Below are positions 6,190 through 14,796 of a stretch of 15,092 nt of DNA, in pieces. A program made the position numbers and the translations under genes. The notes below the pieces were generated by a model. The model was given only the letters and a program-made list of their open reading frames with translations. It searched no databases and was not told where the DNA came from. Position 1 is the first letter of the stretch. Each line of letters starts with the position of its first letter. Source of the stretch: Burkholderiales bacterium (GTDB lineage Bacteria; Pseudomonadota; Gammaproteobacteria; Burkholderiales; Burkholderiaceae). The stretch spans positions 1 through 15,092 of the forward strand of contig CAHJWV010000614.1 in NCBI GenBank assembly GCA_903643055.1, read 5' to 3'.

Positions 6190-7707
6190 ATGATTGCCAA
6201 CTTGAAAGCCTTGGTAGTGGTACTGACCATTGCCATAGCGGTATTTGCGCTGGGCAAGCCAATCTGGCATCGCTTTATGACGGCCCAGGATTTCTGTCGT
6301 CGGAGAAATACTTGGCTTCTATTGACTGTTACGGCATTCGTCAGTCCGAGCTTTTGGCTTTTCGTGCTGGTCGCTGGCATTGCCTATATATGGGCCGCAA
6401 GCAAAGATACACATATCCTCGCATTTTATCTGCTGATGCTTCATGTCATTCCACCGACTGGGCTGGAAATACCAGGGATCGGGTCGATCCGCGTTTTCGA
6501 TTTAGGAAACTACCGCCTGCTGGCCATGGCCCTGCTGGCTCCTTTTGCGTGGAAACTATTTCGCGCCCCCGATGATAGTTTTAGCAAATTCACTTGGACA
6601 GACATCCTTGTGCTGGCATATGCCGGCCTGCAGCTGGTGCTCAACATACCTTACGAAGCACCCACCAATACCCTGAGGCGCGCGCTGCTGCTGGGTATGG
6701 ATTTTCTACTGCCTTACTACGCCTTCAGCCGAGGCTTGCGCACGCAGGCCGCAATCATTGACGTGCTGGCCTGCTATTGCTTGGCCTGCGCAATATCAGC
6801 CCCTATCGCAGCGTTCGAGGCAGCCAAAACCTGGCCACTCTACGGTGGCATCGGCGAACTCTGGAATCTGAACGATGAAGCCGCCTATGTATTCCGCGGC
6901 AATTCATTGCGTGCTCTTGCGTCGGCCGGACACCCACTTGCATTGGGTTATGTTATGTCCATGGGATTCGGCTTCTGGCTCTACCTGCGAACGCGAACGG
7001 CCAGCTGTTACGTGACATTGACAGGCGCGGGAGTGATGTGGCTCGGCCTGCTGGCTGCTTACTCCCGGGCGCCCTGGATCGTCGCCATTGCAGCGTTATT
7101 TGCCTATCTCTTCCTGCAACCGCGCGGCATGGCAAAGCTGCTCAAAGCCTCGCTGGTATTCGCTGCGCTGGCGGGAGTCGTGCTGGTATCGCCCGTGGGT
7201 AGCAAGATCATTGACAACCTGCCTTTCGTCGGGACGGTCGATCTGAACAACGTGGTCTACCGTCAGCGCCTCGCGGATTTGTCGTGGAAATTGGTGGCTC
7301 AGAATCCACTGTTCGGCGACCCCTTCGTGATGAGTCAAATGGAAGAAATGCGGCAAGGCGAAGGCATCATCGATTTGGTCAATGCCTATGCCACCGTGGC
7401 GCTTTTTTCTGGCCTCGTCGGGTTGACATTGTTCTGTGGCATCTTCATTACCGCTGGGTGGAACTATTTTTCGACACTGCGAAAGACCGAACAGCAACAT
7501 CCTGATTTCTCATTGCTCGGCAGCAATTTGCTGGCGTGCTTGCTGGGCACCTTGATCATGATGGCAACCGGCAGTTTTGCGACAAGCCTGGCATTGATCG
7601 CGTGGATGCTCGCTGCACTCGGGACTGCCTATGCTGCGCAAGGTCGCGCGAGGCTTAACGCAGGATTACCCCGAACACCGAATTCATCGCTCGCACATCT
7701 GGCCTAG
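6190..7707 (+). CDS. O-antigen ligase/polymerase family membrane protein (Wzy/WaaL-like)
   Basis: A 505-residue polytopic inner-membrane protein with about ten or more hydrophobic segments from residue 5 on. The ATG at 6190 is preferred over the in-frame ATG at 6130, which would overlap the oxygenase and add a polar tail before the first membrane helix. Family features: RGNSLRALASAGHPLALG (R236 and H248) before a run of helices, then YSRAPW, and a large periplasmic loop ending at GEGIIDLVNAY. In many WaaL/Wzy relatives this last motif reads with His before Asn; here that position is Val397. The predicted role is polymerising or ligating the lipid-linked EPS repeat on the periplasmic face. It is followed by a Wzx-like flippase, the usual partner, 64 nt later. 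Confidence 0.85.
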   Translation: MIANLKALVVVLTIAIAVFALGKPIWHRFMTAQDFCRRRNTWLLLTVTAFVSPSFWLFVLVAGIAYIWAASKDTHILAFYLLMLHVIPPTGLEIPGIGSIRVFDLGNYRLLAMALLAPFAWKLFRAPDDSFSKFTWTDILVLAYAGLQLVLNIPYEAPTNTLRRALLLGMDFLLPYYAFSRGLRTQAAIIDVLACYCLACAISAPIAAFEAAKTWPLYGGIGELWNLNDEAAYVFRGNSLRALASAGHPLALGYVMSMGFGFWLYLRTRTASCYVTLTGAGVMWLGLLAAYSRAPWIVAIAALFAYLFLQPRGMAKLLKASLVFAALAGVVLVSPVGSKIIDNLPFVGTVDLNNVVYRQRLADLSWKLVAQNPLFGDPFVMSQMEEMRQGEGIIDLVNAYATVALFSGLVGLTLFCGIFITAGWNYFSTLRKTEQQHPDFSLLGSNLLACLLGTLIMMATGSFATSLALIAWMLAALGTAYAAQGRARLNAGLPRTPNSSLAHLA

Positions 7708-7771
7708 CAACCGCGACTGGTCGACTGCAAGGCAGCTGACCACATCCTCGTCCACCTACTACACCAAGGCC

Positions 7772-9118
7772 GTGTTCAAAAGAATCAATCTGCGCAGCGA
7801 CCTGTTCGCCACCGTCACTTGCTTCGCGGCGCTGGCGCTGATTAAGCTGGTTAGCAGCATGATCCTGACGCGGATCCTTGCGCCCGAAGCCTATGGCGTC
7901 ATCGGTACGCTGACCTCGATCGTCGCATTCGTGGAAATGTTTTCCGATCTCGGCATCGTCGGCTTGATGATCCGGCACGAGCGTGGCGATGAGCAGAGTT
8001 TCATCAACACGATGTGGACGATCCGCCTCTTGCGAGGAGTTCTGAATACCTCATTGCTGTTTTTTGCCGCACCCTGGATTGCCAAGATCTATGACACCCC
8101 TTTGCTTACTGATGCACTGCGGATCTTCTCATTTTGGTTTTTGATCCATGCCCTTGAATCGATGTCATTCATCCTGGCCTCGCGGCACAAGAAAATCTAC
8201 ATCGTCAACTACGTCGAGCTCGCTTCCAACCTGATCACGGTTCCATTTGTAATTCTGTACTCTTTGCATTCGAAGGACTATCACGGAATCTTGTACGGAA
8301 TGCTGATCAATCGGCTGTTGGTCACGCTGGCAAGTCACGCGTTCTTCCGCCCGCAGCGCCCTCACTTCCAGGTCGATACCGCTGCACGCAAGGATCTGTT
8401 CCATTTTTCCAAGCATGTGGCGCCCTCGAGCATCCTCGCTTTCTTTCTCAATCAATTCGACCGCATCATTTTCCTGAAACTGTTCGATCTCCACCTGTTC
8501 GGCTTGTACGGATTGGCGTCCAACGTCTCGGGACCGTTGATCGGACTCGTAGAGAAGATCAGCCGTTCGGTGATATACCCACGATGCGCACATGACATCC
8601 GCACCGATCGCTCGACGGCGCATATTCGGTTCTACCGCAACAACATCAAGATCTTCGTCATCATTCTTGGGCTTCCCGCCATTGGCGCTGGTGCGGCCGA
8701 TCTGATCGTGCAGGTGCTTTTCGATTCACGTTACGTCTACGCCGGCGTGATCCTCCAGGCGTTTTTAGTACGCGGCGCGCTGATCTCGCTCGCCGCCCCC
8801 GCAGAAGACTTGCTCGTTGCCGCAGGACACACTCATGTTGTGCTCGTTGGCAATGTGCTGCGCATCAGCTGGGTCGTCCCCGGATGCCTGCTTGGCTACT
8901 ACTTCTATGGCTTTGAAGGTTTCCTGTACGCCGGGATGCTTGAAACGCTTCCGGCGCTTTCTTATCTTTGGTATCTCCAGCATCGCGAGCGAATGATGAT
9001 CGTGCGATACGAATCGCTGAAGCTTGGATTTCTAGCATTCACCTTCGTTGCATCATTGGCTGTCAGCAAAAGCATTCATGTTGCCGGCCTGCGTGAGTAT
9101 CTGAAGACACTGCTCTGA
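7772..9118 (+). CDS. Wzx-like polysaccharide flippase (MOP superfamily)
   Basis: A 449-residue protein with about twelve membrane segments. The GTG at 7772 is chosen. An in-frame ATG at 7631 would overlap the polymerase gene by 77 bp and add 47 residues that do not look like the family, and there is no other ATG, GTG or TTG between them. The ribosome site is weak. From the GTG the protein reads FKRINLRSDLFATV and then a first helix followed by LTRILAPEAYG, which is the classic opening of polysaccharide transporters (Polysacc_synt family). It continues with FVEMFSDLGIVGLMIRHE and WTIRLLRG. The predicted role is moving undecaprenyl-linked repeat units across the inner membrane. It lies between the polymerase and a glycosyltransferase, 22 nt before the latter. 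Confidence 0.88.
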   Translation: MFKRINLRSDLFATVTCFAALALIKLVSSMILTRILAPEAYGVIGTLTSIVAFVEMFSDLGIVGLMIRHERGDEQSFINTMWTIRLLRGVLNTSLLFFAAPWIAKIYDTPLLTDALRIFSFWFLIHALESMSFILASRHKKIYIVNYVELASNLITVPFVILYSLHSKDYHGILYGMLINRLLVTLASHAFFRPQRPHFQVDTAARKDLFHFSKHVAPSSILAFFLNQFDRIIFLKLFDLHLFGLYGLASNVSGPLIGLVEKISRSVIYPRCAHDIRTDRSTAHIRFYRNNIKIFVIILGLPAIGAGAADLIVQVLFDSRYVYAGVILQAFLVRGALISLAAPAEDLLVAAGHTHVVLVGNVLRISWVVPGCLLGYYFYGFEGFLYAGMLETLPALSYLWYLQHRERMMIVRYESLKLGFLAFTFVASLAVSKSIHVAGLREYLKTLL

Positions 9119-9140
9119 CATTTCTCTTGTCTGGAAGAAC

Positions 9141-10379
9141 ATGCACATCGCAATGTATTCGCCGGCTTGGCCGGCCAGCGAACATTCCAATGGAATCATC
9201 ACGTATGTCGGGCACATGCGCGATGAATTGACGAGGCAAGGCCATCGAGTCTCGGTCTTCACGGGCAACATCAGTGAGGGGCATCGGTGTGAGGGCATTC
9301 ATCTCGTTAGGTCACAACCAACGCTATGGCAGCGGTTACGGCGAAAATGGAAGCGAGTGATATCGCGCGAGATGGCGACAACTCCACGCTGGGGTCATGT
9401 CATCGCCGGAAAGATGCTTGAAGTGCATCTCGCAGACCCGATCGACGTGATCGAGATCGAGGAGTCCTTCGGCTGGTGCGCCGATCTACAGGCCGGCATA
9501 TCCGTGCCAGTGGTGGTCAAGCTGCACGGCCCGGCCTTTCTCGACCTGCTGGAAGAGAAGCATGGGCAAAGCGGGCAACAAAAAATTGCCGACGAAGGCC
9601 TCGCGCTTCGGCAGATGCGCTATGTCATCTCGCCATCGAGCACCACACTCGATGAAACCTTGCGTTACTACGAACTGACACCAGCCTTGGCCGCCACCGT
9701 GCCCAATCCGATGGCGCCAGCCCCCGCAGACGACCACTGGAGGCTGGCCACCTGCGAAGGCAAGACCCTGATTTTTGTCGGCCGGTTCGATCACAGGAAA
9801 GGTGGTGACCTGGTTCTACGTGTGTTTCACCTCCTACTGAAGATGGCCCCGGCATTGAAGCTGATTTTCATCGGCCCGGATCGCGGAATTCCTGGTGAAG
9901 ATGGAAAGCCTATCCATCTCAACGACTTCGTGGCCTCGCTGTTTCAGCCTGCCGAACAAAGCCGCATCGAATACCTTGGTCGCCAAGCTCCGACTGCCAT
10001 TCCGTCCATGCGACGGCGTGCGTTGGTCACCTTGATCGCATCCCGTTGGGACAACCAACCCAACACGGCGCTTGAAGCAATGATGCAGGGCTGCCCCATC
10101 GTGGCCATTGATACGGGCGGCGTGGGAGAGTTGATCGAACACCAAGTCTCTGGCCTGTTGGCGCGATCCGATGACATGGACGACCTCTGCCAACAGATCC
10201 TGTACATGCTTGACCACCCGCAACATGCAGCCGAAATGGGTAAGGCAGGCCAGATAGCGGCTCAGGCGCGTCACGATTTGAAGACGCTCGTCGACCAAAC
10301 GATCGGCATCTACCGTCAGGCGATCGCTGACCACTCTGGAACATCCCTACGTGGCCGCCAAGGAAAATCACTCCGTTAG
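9141..10379 (+). CDS. Family 4 glycosyltransferase (GT-B fold)
   Basis: A 412-residue cytoplasmic protein. The N-terminal domain opens with MHIAMYSPAWPASEHSNG and a Gly-rich donor-side loop (NGIITYVGHM). The C-terminal domain has GRFDHRKGG (G214-G222) and the sugar-nucleotide motif from S302 to G316, in which D304 and E312 stand in the E-x7-E spacing (Asp replaces the first Glu). TGGVGELI follows. This matches GT4 retaining transferases that build EPS repeat units; the donor sugar cannot be told. GGAAG at 9133-9137 gives a rather short spacing to the ATG. It is the last gene of the + operon, and its stop overlaps the stop of the convergent gene by four bases. Confidence 0.92.
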   Translation: MHIAMYSPAWPASEHSNGIITYVGHMRDELTRQGHRVSVFTGNISEGHRCEGIHLVRSQPTLWQRLRRKWKRVISREMATTPRWGHVIAGKMLEVHLADPIDVIEIEESFGWCADLQAGISVPVVVKLHGPAFLDLLEEKHGQSGQQKIADEGLALRQMRYVISPSSTTLDETLRYYELTPALAATVPNPMAPAPADDHWRLATCEGKTLIFVGRFDHRKGGDLVLRVFHLLLKMAPALKLIFIGPDRGIPGEDGKPIHLNDFVASLFQPAEQSRIEYLGRQAPTAIPSMRRRALVTLIASRWDNQPNTALEAMMQGCPIVAIDTGGVGELIEHQVSGLLARSDDMDDLCQQILYMLDHPQHAAEMGKAGQIAAQARHDLKTLVDQTIGIYRQAIADHSGTSLRGRQGKSLR

Positions 10380-11461
10380 CGGAAACGACCCGCGCGTTGC
10401 AAACGCCTCGCCGCACGAGCAGGCACATTGGCCAACGCGTGAGCAACTCCCCCTGCTACTTCCCAAGCTTCAAGGAGGCGTTGCACTGAACGCGCCCTGG
10501 CCAACAAGGACGGCAACTCGACAGCCCCTTCCCGCAAATCTGCAGCCCCCGTCATCAAGGTGCCCTTGTATTGAGAATCACCTTTGCCCAGATCGATGAC
10601 TTGCACGCCGTTTGATTGAGCAGCCTCGGCCATGCGCAACAGCAAGATGCTGCCCGGCGAATACTTGGACACATCCATCGCGTACGAAGGGAACCAATAG
10701 TGCCAATGTCTGCGCGAGCGCATGCCCATGTGTGCCGCTATCAATCGGTCACCCACATAGAGGGCCGAACAGATACCGGCAAAATCGTCACCCTGGCACG
10801 CAACGATCTCCCGCAGCAACGCGGTCGTCCAGACATTGCTGAAGACAAAATCCTGGCCATCAGGATGGGAGCGCCGGTACTGCGCGCTTTTCCATTCGAT
10901 GAGCTGTGGCAGGGCTTTCGGCTCGTGATAAACAAAGCGCAGCTCACCCACCTCGCGGCCGAGCTTGCGCGCCAAGCCTTGCGTCTTGCGAATGAAATCC
11001 GATCCTGCCTCGCGGCGACCGCGCTCGAACTCTGCAAAGCCTGCGCTCAAATCAATTTGGGGAGACCGCCCTTTCGAAGTCACGTGGGCATCGAACTGAT
11101 CCGTCGCACCGACGAGGTGATCGAAGGCCCACACCGACAAACGGGCCGCTTGCATCAGTTCCTCGAGCCGCCATTCGCAGTCCGGCACAGCAATCACGCC
11201 GTGGTAATCGGAGAACGGGCCGCCGACCGGTTTTCCCATGCCGAAGCGACCACGCTGATGAGGGAAAAAGCCAACCACCTGCTGCTCGTTCTCAATAACA
11301 ACAACGCGCACGTCATCGCGAACCCGTCCAACTGCCTGCGTGAATTCGGGGCAGAAATACGGGCTGGCATAGCCCTCGTTGGTCTGCTGAATCGCTCGCC
11401 AGCTCTGCAGTAATGCGCTGTCCATCTCAGAGGGAGCGATGAGTCGATAACTGACGCCCAC
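10376..11461 (-). CDS. FemAB/CelD-like GNAT acyltransferase
   Basis: A 361-residue protein starting at GTG 11461, one base after the stop of the upstream glycosyltransferase; the next in-frame ATG (residue 13, 11425) is an alternative. The second half matches the GNAT-type domain of BioF2-like/CelD proteins. It has RKTQGLARKLGRE, LIEWKSAQYRRSH, YVGDRLIAAHMGMRSRRHWH, then YSPGSILLLRMAEAA and the conserved tail DLGKGDSQYKG. The first half is the degenerate partner GNAT domain seen in FemAB-type enzymes. No signal peptide is seen, so it is probably cytoplasmic. Relatives occur widely in cellulose and EPS loci, where acyl or aminoacyl transfer to a sugar is the usual proposal; the substrate here is unknown. 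It is the last gene of the minus-strand operon. Confidence 0.85.
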   Translation of the reverse strand: MGVSYRLIAPSEMDSALLQSWRAIQQTNEGYASPYFCPEFTQAVGRVRDDVRVVVIENEQQVVGFFPHQRGRFGMGKPVGGPFSDYHGVIAVPDCEWRLEELMQAARLSVWAFDHLVGATDQFDAHVTSKGRSPQIDLSAGFAEFERGRREAGSDFIRKTQGLARKLGREVGELRFVYHEPKALPQLIEWKSAQYRRSHPDGQDFVFSNVWTTALLREIVACQGDDFAGICSALYVGDRLIAAHMGMRSRRHWHYWFPSYAMDVSKYSPGSILLLRMAEAAQSNGVQVIDLGKGDSQYKGTLMTGAADLREGAVELPSLLARARSVQRLLEAWEVAGGVAHALANVPARAARRLQRAGRFR

Positions 11462-11462
11462 C

Positions 11463-12386
11463 TCAGACCTTCCTCGGTTGACTCAATAACGGAGCTTGCA
11501 ATCGAGGCCGAAGCCTGTGCCACCCTCTTCCACGCATCACATCCACCAAGGTGCGCAGGCCTAACAGCAACGCTTCACTGGCTTCAGCCGCAGTAGCGGC
11601 CAGCCAGCCATGATGCTTGATCATGTAGTAGCGGCGGCTTTGGTAATAGTGCTTTGCAATGCAACCACCGATGCGCGTTCCATCGTCCACGGAACTGGCG
11701 CCGCCCACATGGCGCGTTACAGCCGACGCCACCGCCCAGGTCTGCAGACCCAGGTCATCTGCACGGCGACAGATGTCGGTCTCTTCCCAATATAAAAAGA
11801 AGCGGGAATCAAACCCGTTCAGGCGTTTCATCAATTCCGTACGCGCCATGAAGACAGCACCGCAGACCCAGCCAGCACGAAAAGACTCACCGCCCGGAAT
11901 GATCGGGCGCATCGACGTGGCACTAGACAGCACGGGCATGGCCGAACGAATGAGCGTCATTGGTGTTGCACGTTCACCCGCGCCCTGCAGCACCAACGAT
12001 TGTTCATCTTCGCCTTCCACGATTGCAGGGCCGGCAATGCCTACGTGGGGATGCTCGTCCATGAACGCCAGCAATGCACGAATGGCCTCAGGCTCGACCA
12101 CTGCGTCAGGATTGACAAAAATTGTGTACGGGCTTTCGACCTCGGCAAGGCCCACATTGCAGCCACGACCGAACCCACTGTTCTGTCCCGTCAAAAAGAT
12201 CTTGGCCCACGCAGCTTCACGATGTAGCACCTGCGCCGTGCCGTCGATGCTGCCGTTGTCAACGATGATGCATTCCAGCAGGCGCTCGTCATGGCATCGC
12301 TTCATCGCGGCAAGCGTGGGCGCCAAAGTCCGGGCGGATTGGTAGGTGACGATGATTGCCGTCACAGGCAGCAGGGGCGTCTGCAT
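11463..12386 (-). CDS. Family 2 glycosyltransferase (WbbL-like)
   Basis: A 307-residue GT-A enzyme. The ATG at 12386 is preferred over the TTG one codon earlier; it overlaps the deacetylase stop in a TGATG arrangement, typical of translational coupling. Motifs in order: ALPHA/BETA nucleotide-binding start TAIIVTYQS (9-17), VDNGS (42-46), NSGFGRGCNVG (69-79), the metal-site region VNPDAVVEP (91-99) and, late, WEETDICRRADDLG. The pattern is typical of rhamnosyltransferase-like inverting GT2 enzymes that act on undecaprenyl-linked sugars, but the donor is not certain. Cytoplasmic, second gene of the minus operon. Confidence 0.92.
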   Translation of the reverse strand: MQTPLLPVTAIIVTYQSARTLAPTLAAMKRCHDERLLECIIVDNGSIDGTAQVLHREAAWAKIFLTGQNSGFGRGCNVGLAEVESPYTIFVNPDAVVEPEAIRALLAFMDEHPHVGIAGPAIVEGEDEQSLVLQGAGERATPMTLIRSAMPVLSSATSMRPIIPGGESFRAGWVCGAVFMARTELMKRLNGFDSRFFLYWEETDICRRADDLGLQTWAVASAVTRHVGGASSVDDGTRIGGCIAKHYYQSRRYYMIKHHGWLAATAAEASEALLLGLRTLVDVMRGRGWHRLRPRLQAPLLSQPRKV

Positions 12387-13435
12387 CAATGCGCACCCAG
12401 CATGGCCAACGCACCAGGATAGGCGCCGCTCGTCCAGAAGCGCAGTTCGGTCATCGAATGGGGGGTGTCTGGGCGAGCCATTACGTAGCGATCAGTGGTC
12501 TGACCGATCTTGACGTTCACGCCAGCACCAATGCCGGAGCGCCAGCCAGCGGCTTGCACCATGTCGCGGGTTTCTGGCCGCCAACGGCCATATGGAAACG
12601 AAAAATGCTGAGCTTGAACACTCAATTCACGCCGCAAGTCATCGGCACAGCCTTGGATCTCATCCATCGCCTCATTGCCATGGTGGGTCTTCAGATCGAT
12701 GTGATGGCGTGAATGACCACCAATCTCGAAGCCCGGGTAACGGCGCACCAGCTCACGCACCTCGTCCCAGTTCATTGTCAGCCGGGGGGCCTTGCCGTTC
12801 GGCTTCAATTGCTGCTCCAGGGCAAGCAGCGTGGCGTTGCGCGTGGCGTAGTCCGAATGCAGAAGATGCAGATGCACGACTTTGCGTGCAGCAATCAGCT
12901 GCTCTTTTTCCGCCAGATCAGCATCAATGCCCAGTGCGGTCAACTTTAACCAGCCCTCAGTTCGCTGGCTGAAAAGACGATGCAATTCGTCAGCCCATTG
13001 TGTTTGGGCTCGATCAATGTAGGCCGTCGGCAAAAACAAGGTCGCAGGCAAGCGGTATCTCTCCAAAATCGGCGCAGCAACGGTCAAATTGTCGAGATAA
13101 CCGTCGTCGAATGTGATGCACACGGTGCCTGCGGCAGGCGTTCGTCCTTTTTCAATGTCAGTAACTAACTCTGTCAATGAAATGACTCGCCGATGCCGGC
13201 TAAGGAACGCCATCTGGCGTTCAAACTCGCGCGGCGACATGCGGTTGGGCGGATCGATGGCGACGGCCACTTCGTCCGCGGCGATGCTGTGATACATCAG
13301 AACAATGGCGCCGCCGGGACGCGTCAGCAACTCAAAGCCACGCCCTAACCCGAACCAATAAACGAGGGCTCCGGCGGCGCTTCGATACAAGGCCCTAGCC
13401 TTCTTGAGAAAGGAAGTATTCATGTCCGCATTCAT
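12386..13435 (-). CDS. Polysaccharide deacetylase (NodB-homology, carbohydrate esterase 4)
   Basis: A 349-residue protein from the ATG at 13435; an ATG at 13423 or a TTG at 13492 are alternatives and none has a clear ribosome site. It contains VLMYHSI (45-51), the NodB-domain metal/catalytic motif TFDDGY (108-113), the zinc motif H241-S-R-H-H245 and the FPYG motif (280-283), so the CE4 active site appears intact. The family removes N- or O-acetyl groups from polysaccharides. A weakly hydrophobic stretch near residues 20-30 could be a membrane anchor, but a clear cleavable signal peptide is not seen, so the compartment is uncertain. First gene of the minus operon; its stop overlaps the start of the glycosyltransferase. 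Confidence 0.9.
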   Translation of the reverse strand: MNADMNTSFLKKARALYRSAAGALVYWFGLGRGFELLTRPGGAIVLMYHSIAADEVAVAIDPPNRMSPREFERQMAFLSRHRRVISLTELVTDIEKGRTPAAGTVCITFDDGYLDNLTVAAPILERYRLPATLFLPTAYIDRAQTQWADELHRLFSQRTEGWLKLTALGIDADLAEKEQLIAARKVVHLHLLHSDYATRNATLLALEQQLKPNGKAPRLTMNWDEVRELVRRYPGFEIGGHSRHHIDLKTHHGNEAMDEIQGCADDLRRELSVQAQHFSFPYGRWRPETRDMVQAAGWRSGIGAGVNVKIGQTTDRYVMARPDTPHSMTELRFWTSGAYPGALAMLGAH

Positions 13436-13534
13436 ATTCAAAAGTGCCGCCCACGAGTGTGACTCAAGACTTTCGACATCTTTCGTGTCCAATCCACTGA
13501 CTCGGGGGACCCATGACCATGCCTCGGGAAAGAA

Positions 13535-13575
13535 GCCTCCATCCGTGGACGGGCGCGGCGGGCCCGCACGGAGGC
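13535..13575. other. GC-rich compound hairpin
   Basis: GCCTCC (13535-13540) plus GTG (13545-13547), with ATCC bulged out, can pair with CACGGAGGC (13567-13575). Inside it CGGGC (13550-13554) pairs with GCCCG (13562-13566). There is no T-tract on either side, so it is not a standard terminator. A regulatory or structural role is speculative. Confidence 0.4.
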
Positions 13576-13778
13576 TGGGCCGGTGGGTGGATGAACCTTA
13601 TACGCCCGCACTTTGTTGCTTCGTTGAATGACCTGATCCCGTCGCGCCCCCGATGGATGACCATCAGCAATCCCGGCGCATTTCATATTTCAGCACGGCA
13701 TTCTGGCCGAGGAGGGGTCTGGTGCGTGACACTGAAACTCTGACGCGATCACCACCCTGCCCTCACACCCACACTGCC

Positions 13779-13783
13779 AAGGG
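13779..13783 (+). promoter_or_regulatory. Ribosome binding site fixing a GTG start
   Basis: AAGGG lies 5 nt before the GTG at 13789 and supports that non-ATG start for the acyltransferase; no in-frame ATG lies near the start of the conserved domain. Confidence 0.6.
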
Positions 13784-13788
13784 TTACT

Positions 13789-14796
13789 GTGCCATCTTCG
13801 CCAGCACCTGCCGCCGATCAGCACCTTTCCGCCCTGGATGGCTGGCGCGGTATCAGCATCATCCTGGTACTTGCTGCTCACCTGTTGCCCCTGGGGCCGA
13901 AATCATGGCAATTGAATGACACTGCGGGGCTGATGGGGATGGCCCTGTTTTTCACCTTGTCGGGCTTCCTGATTACTCGTTTCCTGCTACGAAACACCAG
14001 CGTCACCGATTTTTTGATTCGGCGCTTCTTCCGGATCGTGCCGCTGGCCTGGGTGGCCTTGATCATTACCTTGCCGTTGATCGCAGCCCCAGGCAACGCT
14101 TATCTACCAAACTTCCTCTTCTATGCCAACCTACCGCCACAACACCTCACTGAAGTTGCCAGTCATTTCTGGAGCCTGTGCGTTGAAGTGCAGTTCTATA
14201 TCGGCATCGCACTGCTCGTGCGGATGTTCGGCACGCGCGGCTTGTATTTGCTGCCGTTGATTTGCATTGGCATCACCGCACATCGAATAGGCTGGGGCGC
14301 AGAGGCCGACATCGTCACTTGGCGCCGTGCCGACGAGATCTTGGCCGGCACGATGCTCGCAATGACTTTTGATGGGCGTTTTGGCACGATGCCAATCCGA
14401 GTCGCTCGCCGCCTCAACGCTTATCTCCTTGGAGGGCTGCTGATGCTTTGCAGCCATCCAGGCGCCGGCACATTGAATTACTTGCGACCTTACGCCGCAG
14501 CATTGCTTGTCGCGGCCAGTCTGTTCAATTCACCATCAGGTCTTAACTGGCTGTTAAACAAGCGCTCGCTGGCCTACTTGGCGAAAATTTCCTATGCCGT
14601 CTACATCACGCATCACCTGTTGATGTTCACCTGGCTGGGCAGTGGGCCTGGCTGGATCAAGTACGCCAAGCGGCCGCTGCTGTTTGCATTGACGGCAGTG
14701 CTTTCGCATTTGTCCACCGTTCACTTTGAACAGCGCTTCATTGATCTGGGACACCGGCTTTCTGCCCGGCTGCGCTCGAAACCGGATTCCACCTGA
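13789..14796 (+). CDS. Acyltransferase-3 family membrane protein (OafA/YrhL-like)
   Basis: A 335-residue polytopic inner-membrane protein from GTG 13789. It opens with LSALDGWRGISIILVLAAHLLP, including the family Arg of the first helix region and the conserved His at the end of the first membrane segment. It continues with ALFFTLSGFLITRFLL, IRRFFRIVPLAW and FWSLCVEVQFY, all standard landmarks of the family. About nine or ten membrane segments are visible and the length is normal. The family transfers acyl groups, commonly acetyl or succinyl, to sugars of surface polysaccharides across the membrane. Together with the deacetylase read divergently from it, this suggests the polymer's acylation is tuned in both directions. 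The next gene starts about 206 bp downstream without a terminator between them. Confidence 0.92.
   Translation: MPSSPAPAADQHLSALDGWRGISIILVLAAHLLPLGPKSWQLNDTAGLMGMALFFTLSGFLITRFLLRNTSVTDFLIRRFFRIVPLAWVALIITLPLIAAPGNAYLPNFLFYANLPPQHLTEVASHFWSLCVEVQFYIGIALLVRMFGTRGLYLLPLICIGITAHRIGWGAEADIVTWRRADEILAGTMLAMTFDGRFGTMPIRVARRLNAYLLGGLLMLCSHPGAGTLNYLRPYAAALLVAASLFNSPSGLNWLLNKRSLAYLAKISYAVYITHHLLMFTWLGSGPGWIKYAKRPLLFALTAVLSHLSTVHFEQRFIDLGHRLSARLRSKPDST

Larger units (their letters stand above)
13436..13788. other. Gene-free divergent intergenic region
   Basis: These 353 bases lie between the divergently read deacetylase and acyltransferase genes and should hold promoters for both, unless the deacetylase starts at the TTG 13492. 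Open frames here give no protein-like sequence. The main structure is a GC-rich hairpin at 13535-13575. No convincing -35/-10 pair was found by eye. Confidence 0.55.

Noticed and set aside
10616..11413. 265-codon plus-strand frame opposite the FemAB-like gene
   Set aside because: The minus-strand reading has clear GNAT motifs; the plus reading is an antisense shadow caused by codon bias.
11659..12345. 228-codon plus-strand frame opposite the family 2 glycosyltransferase
   Set aside because: It is the antisense of a gene with all GT2 motifs and shows no domain of its own.
13513..13743. 76-codon plus-strand frame in the divergent intergenic region
   Set aside because: It is Trp-, Gly- and Arg-rich without a domain or ribosome site, as expected from translating non-coding GC-rich sequence.
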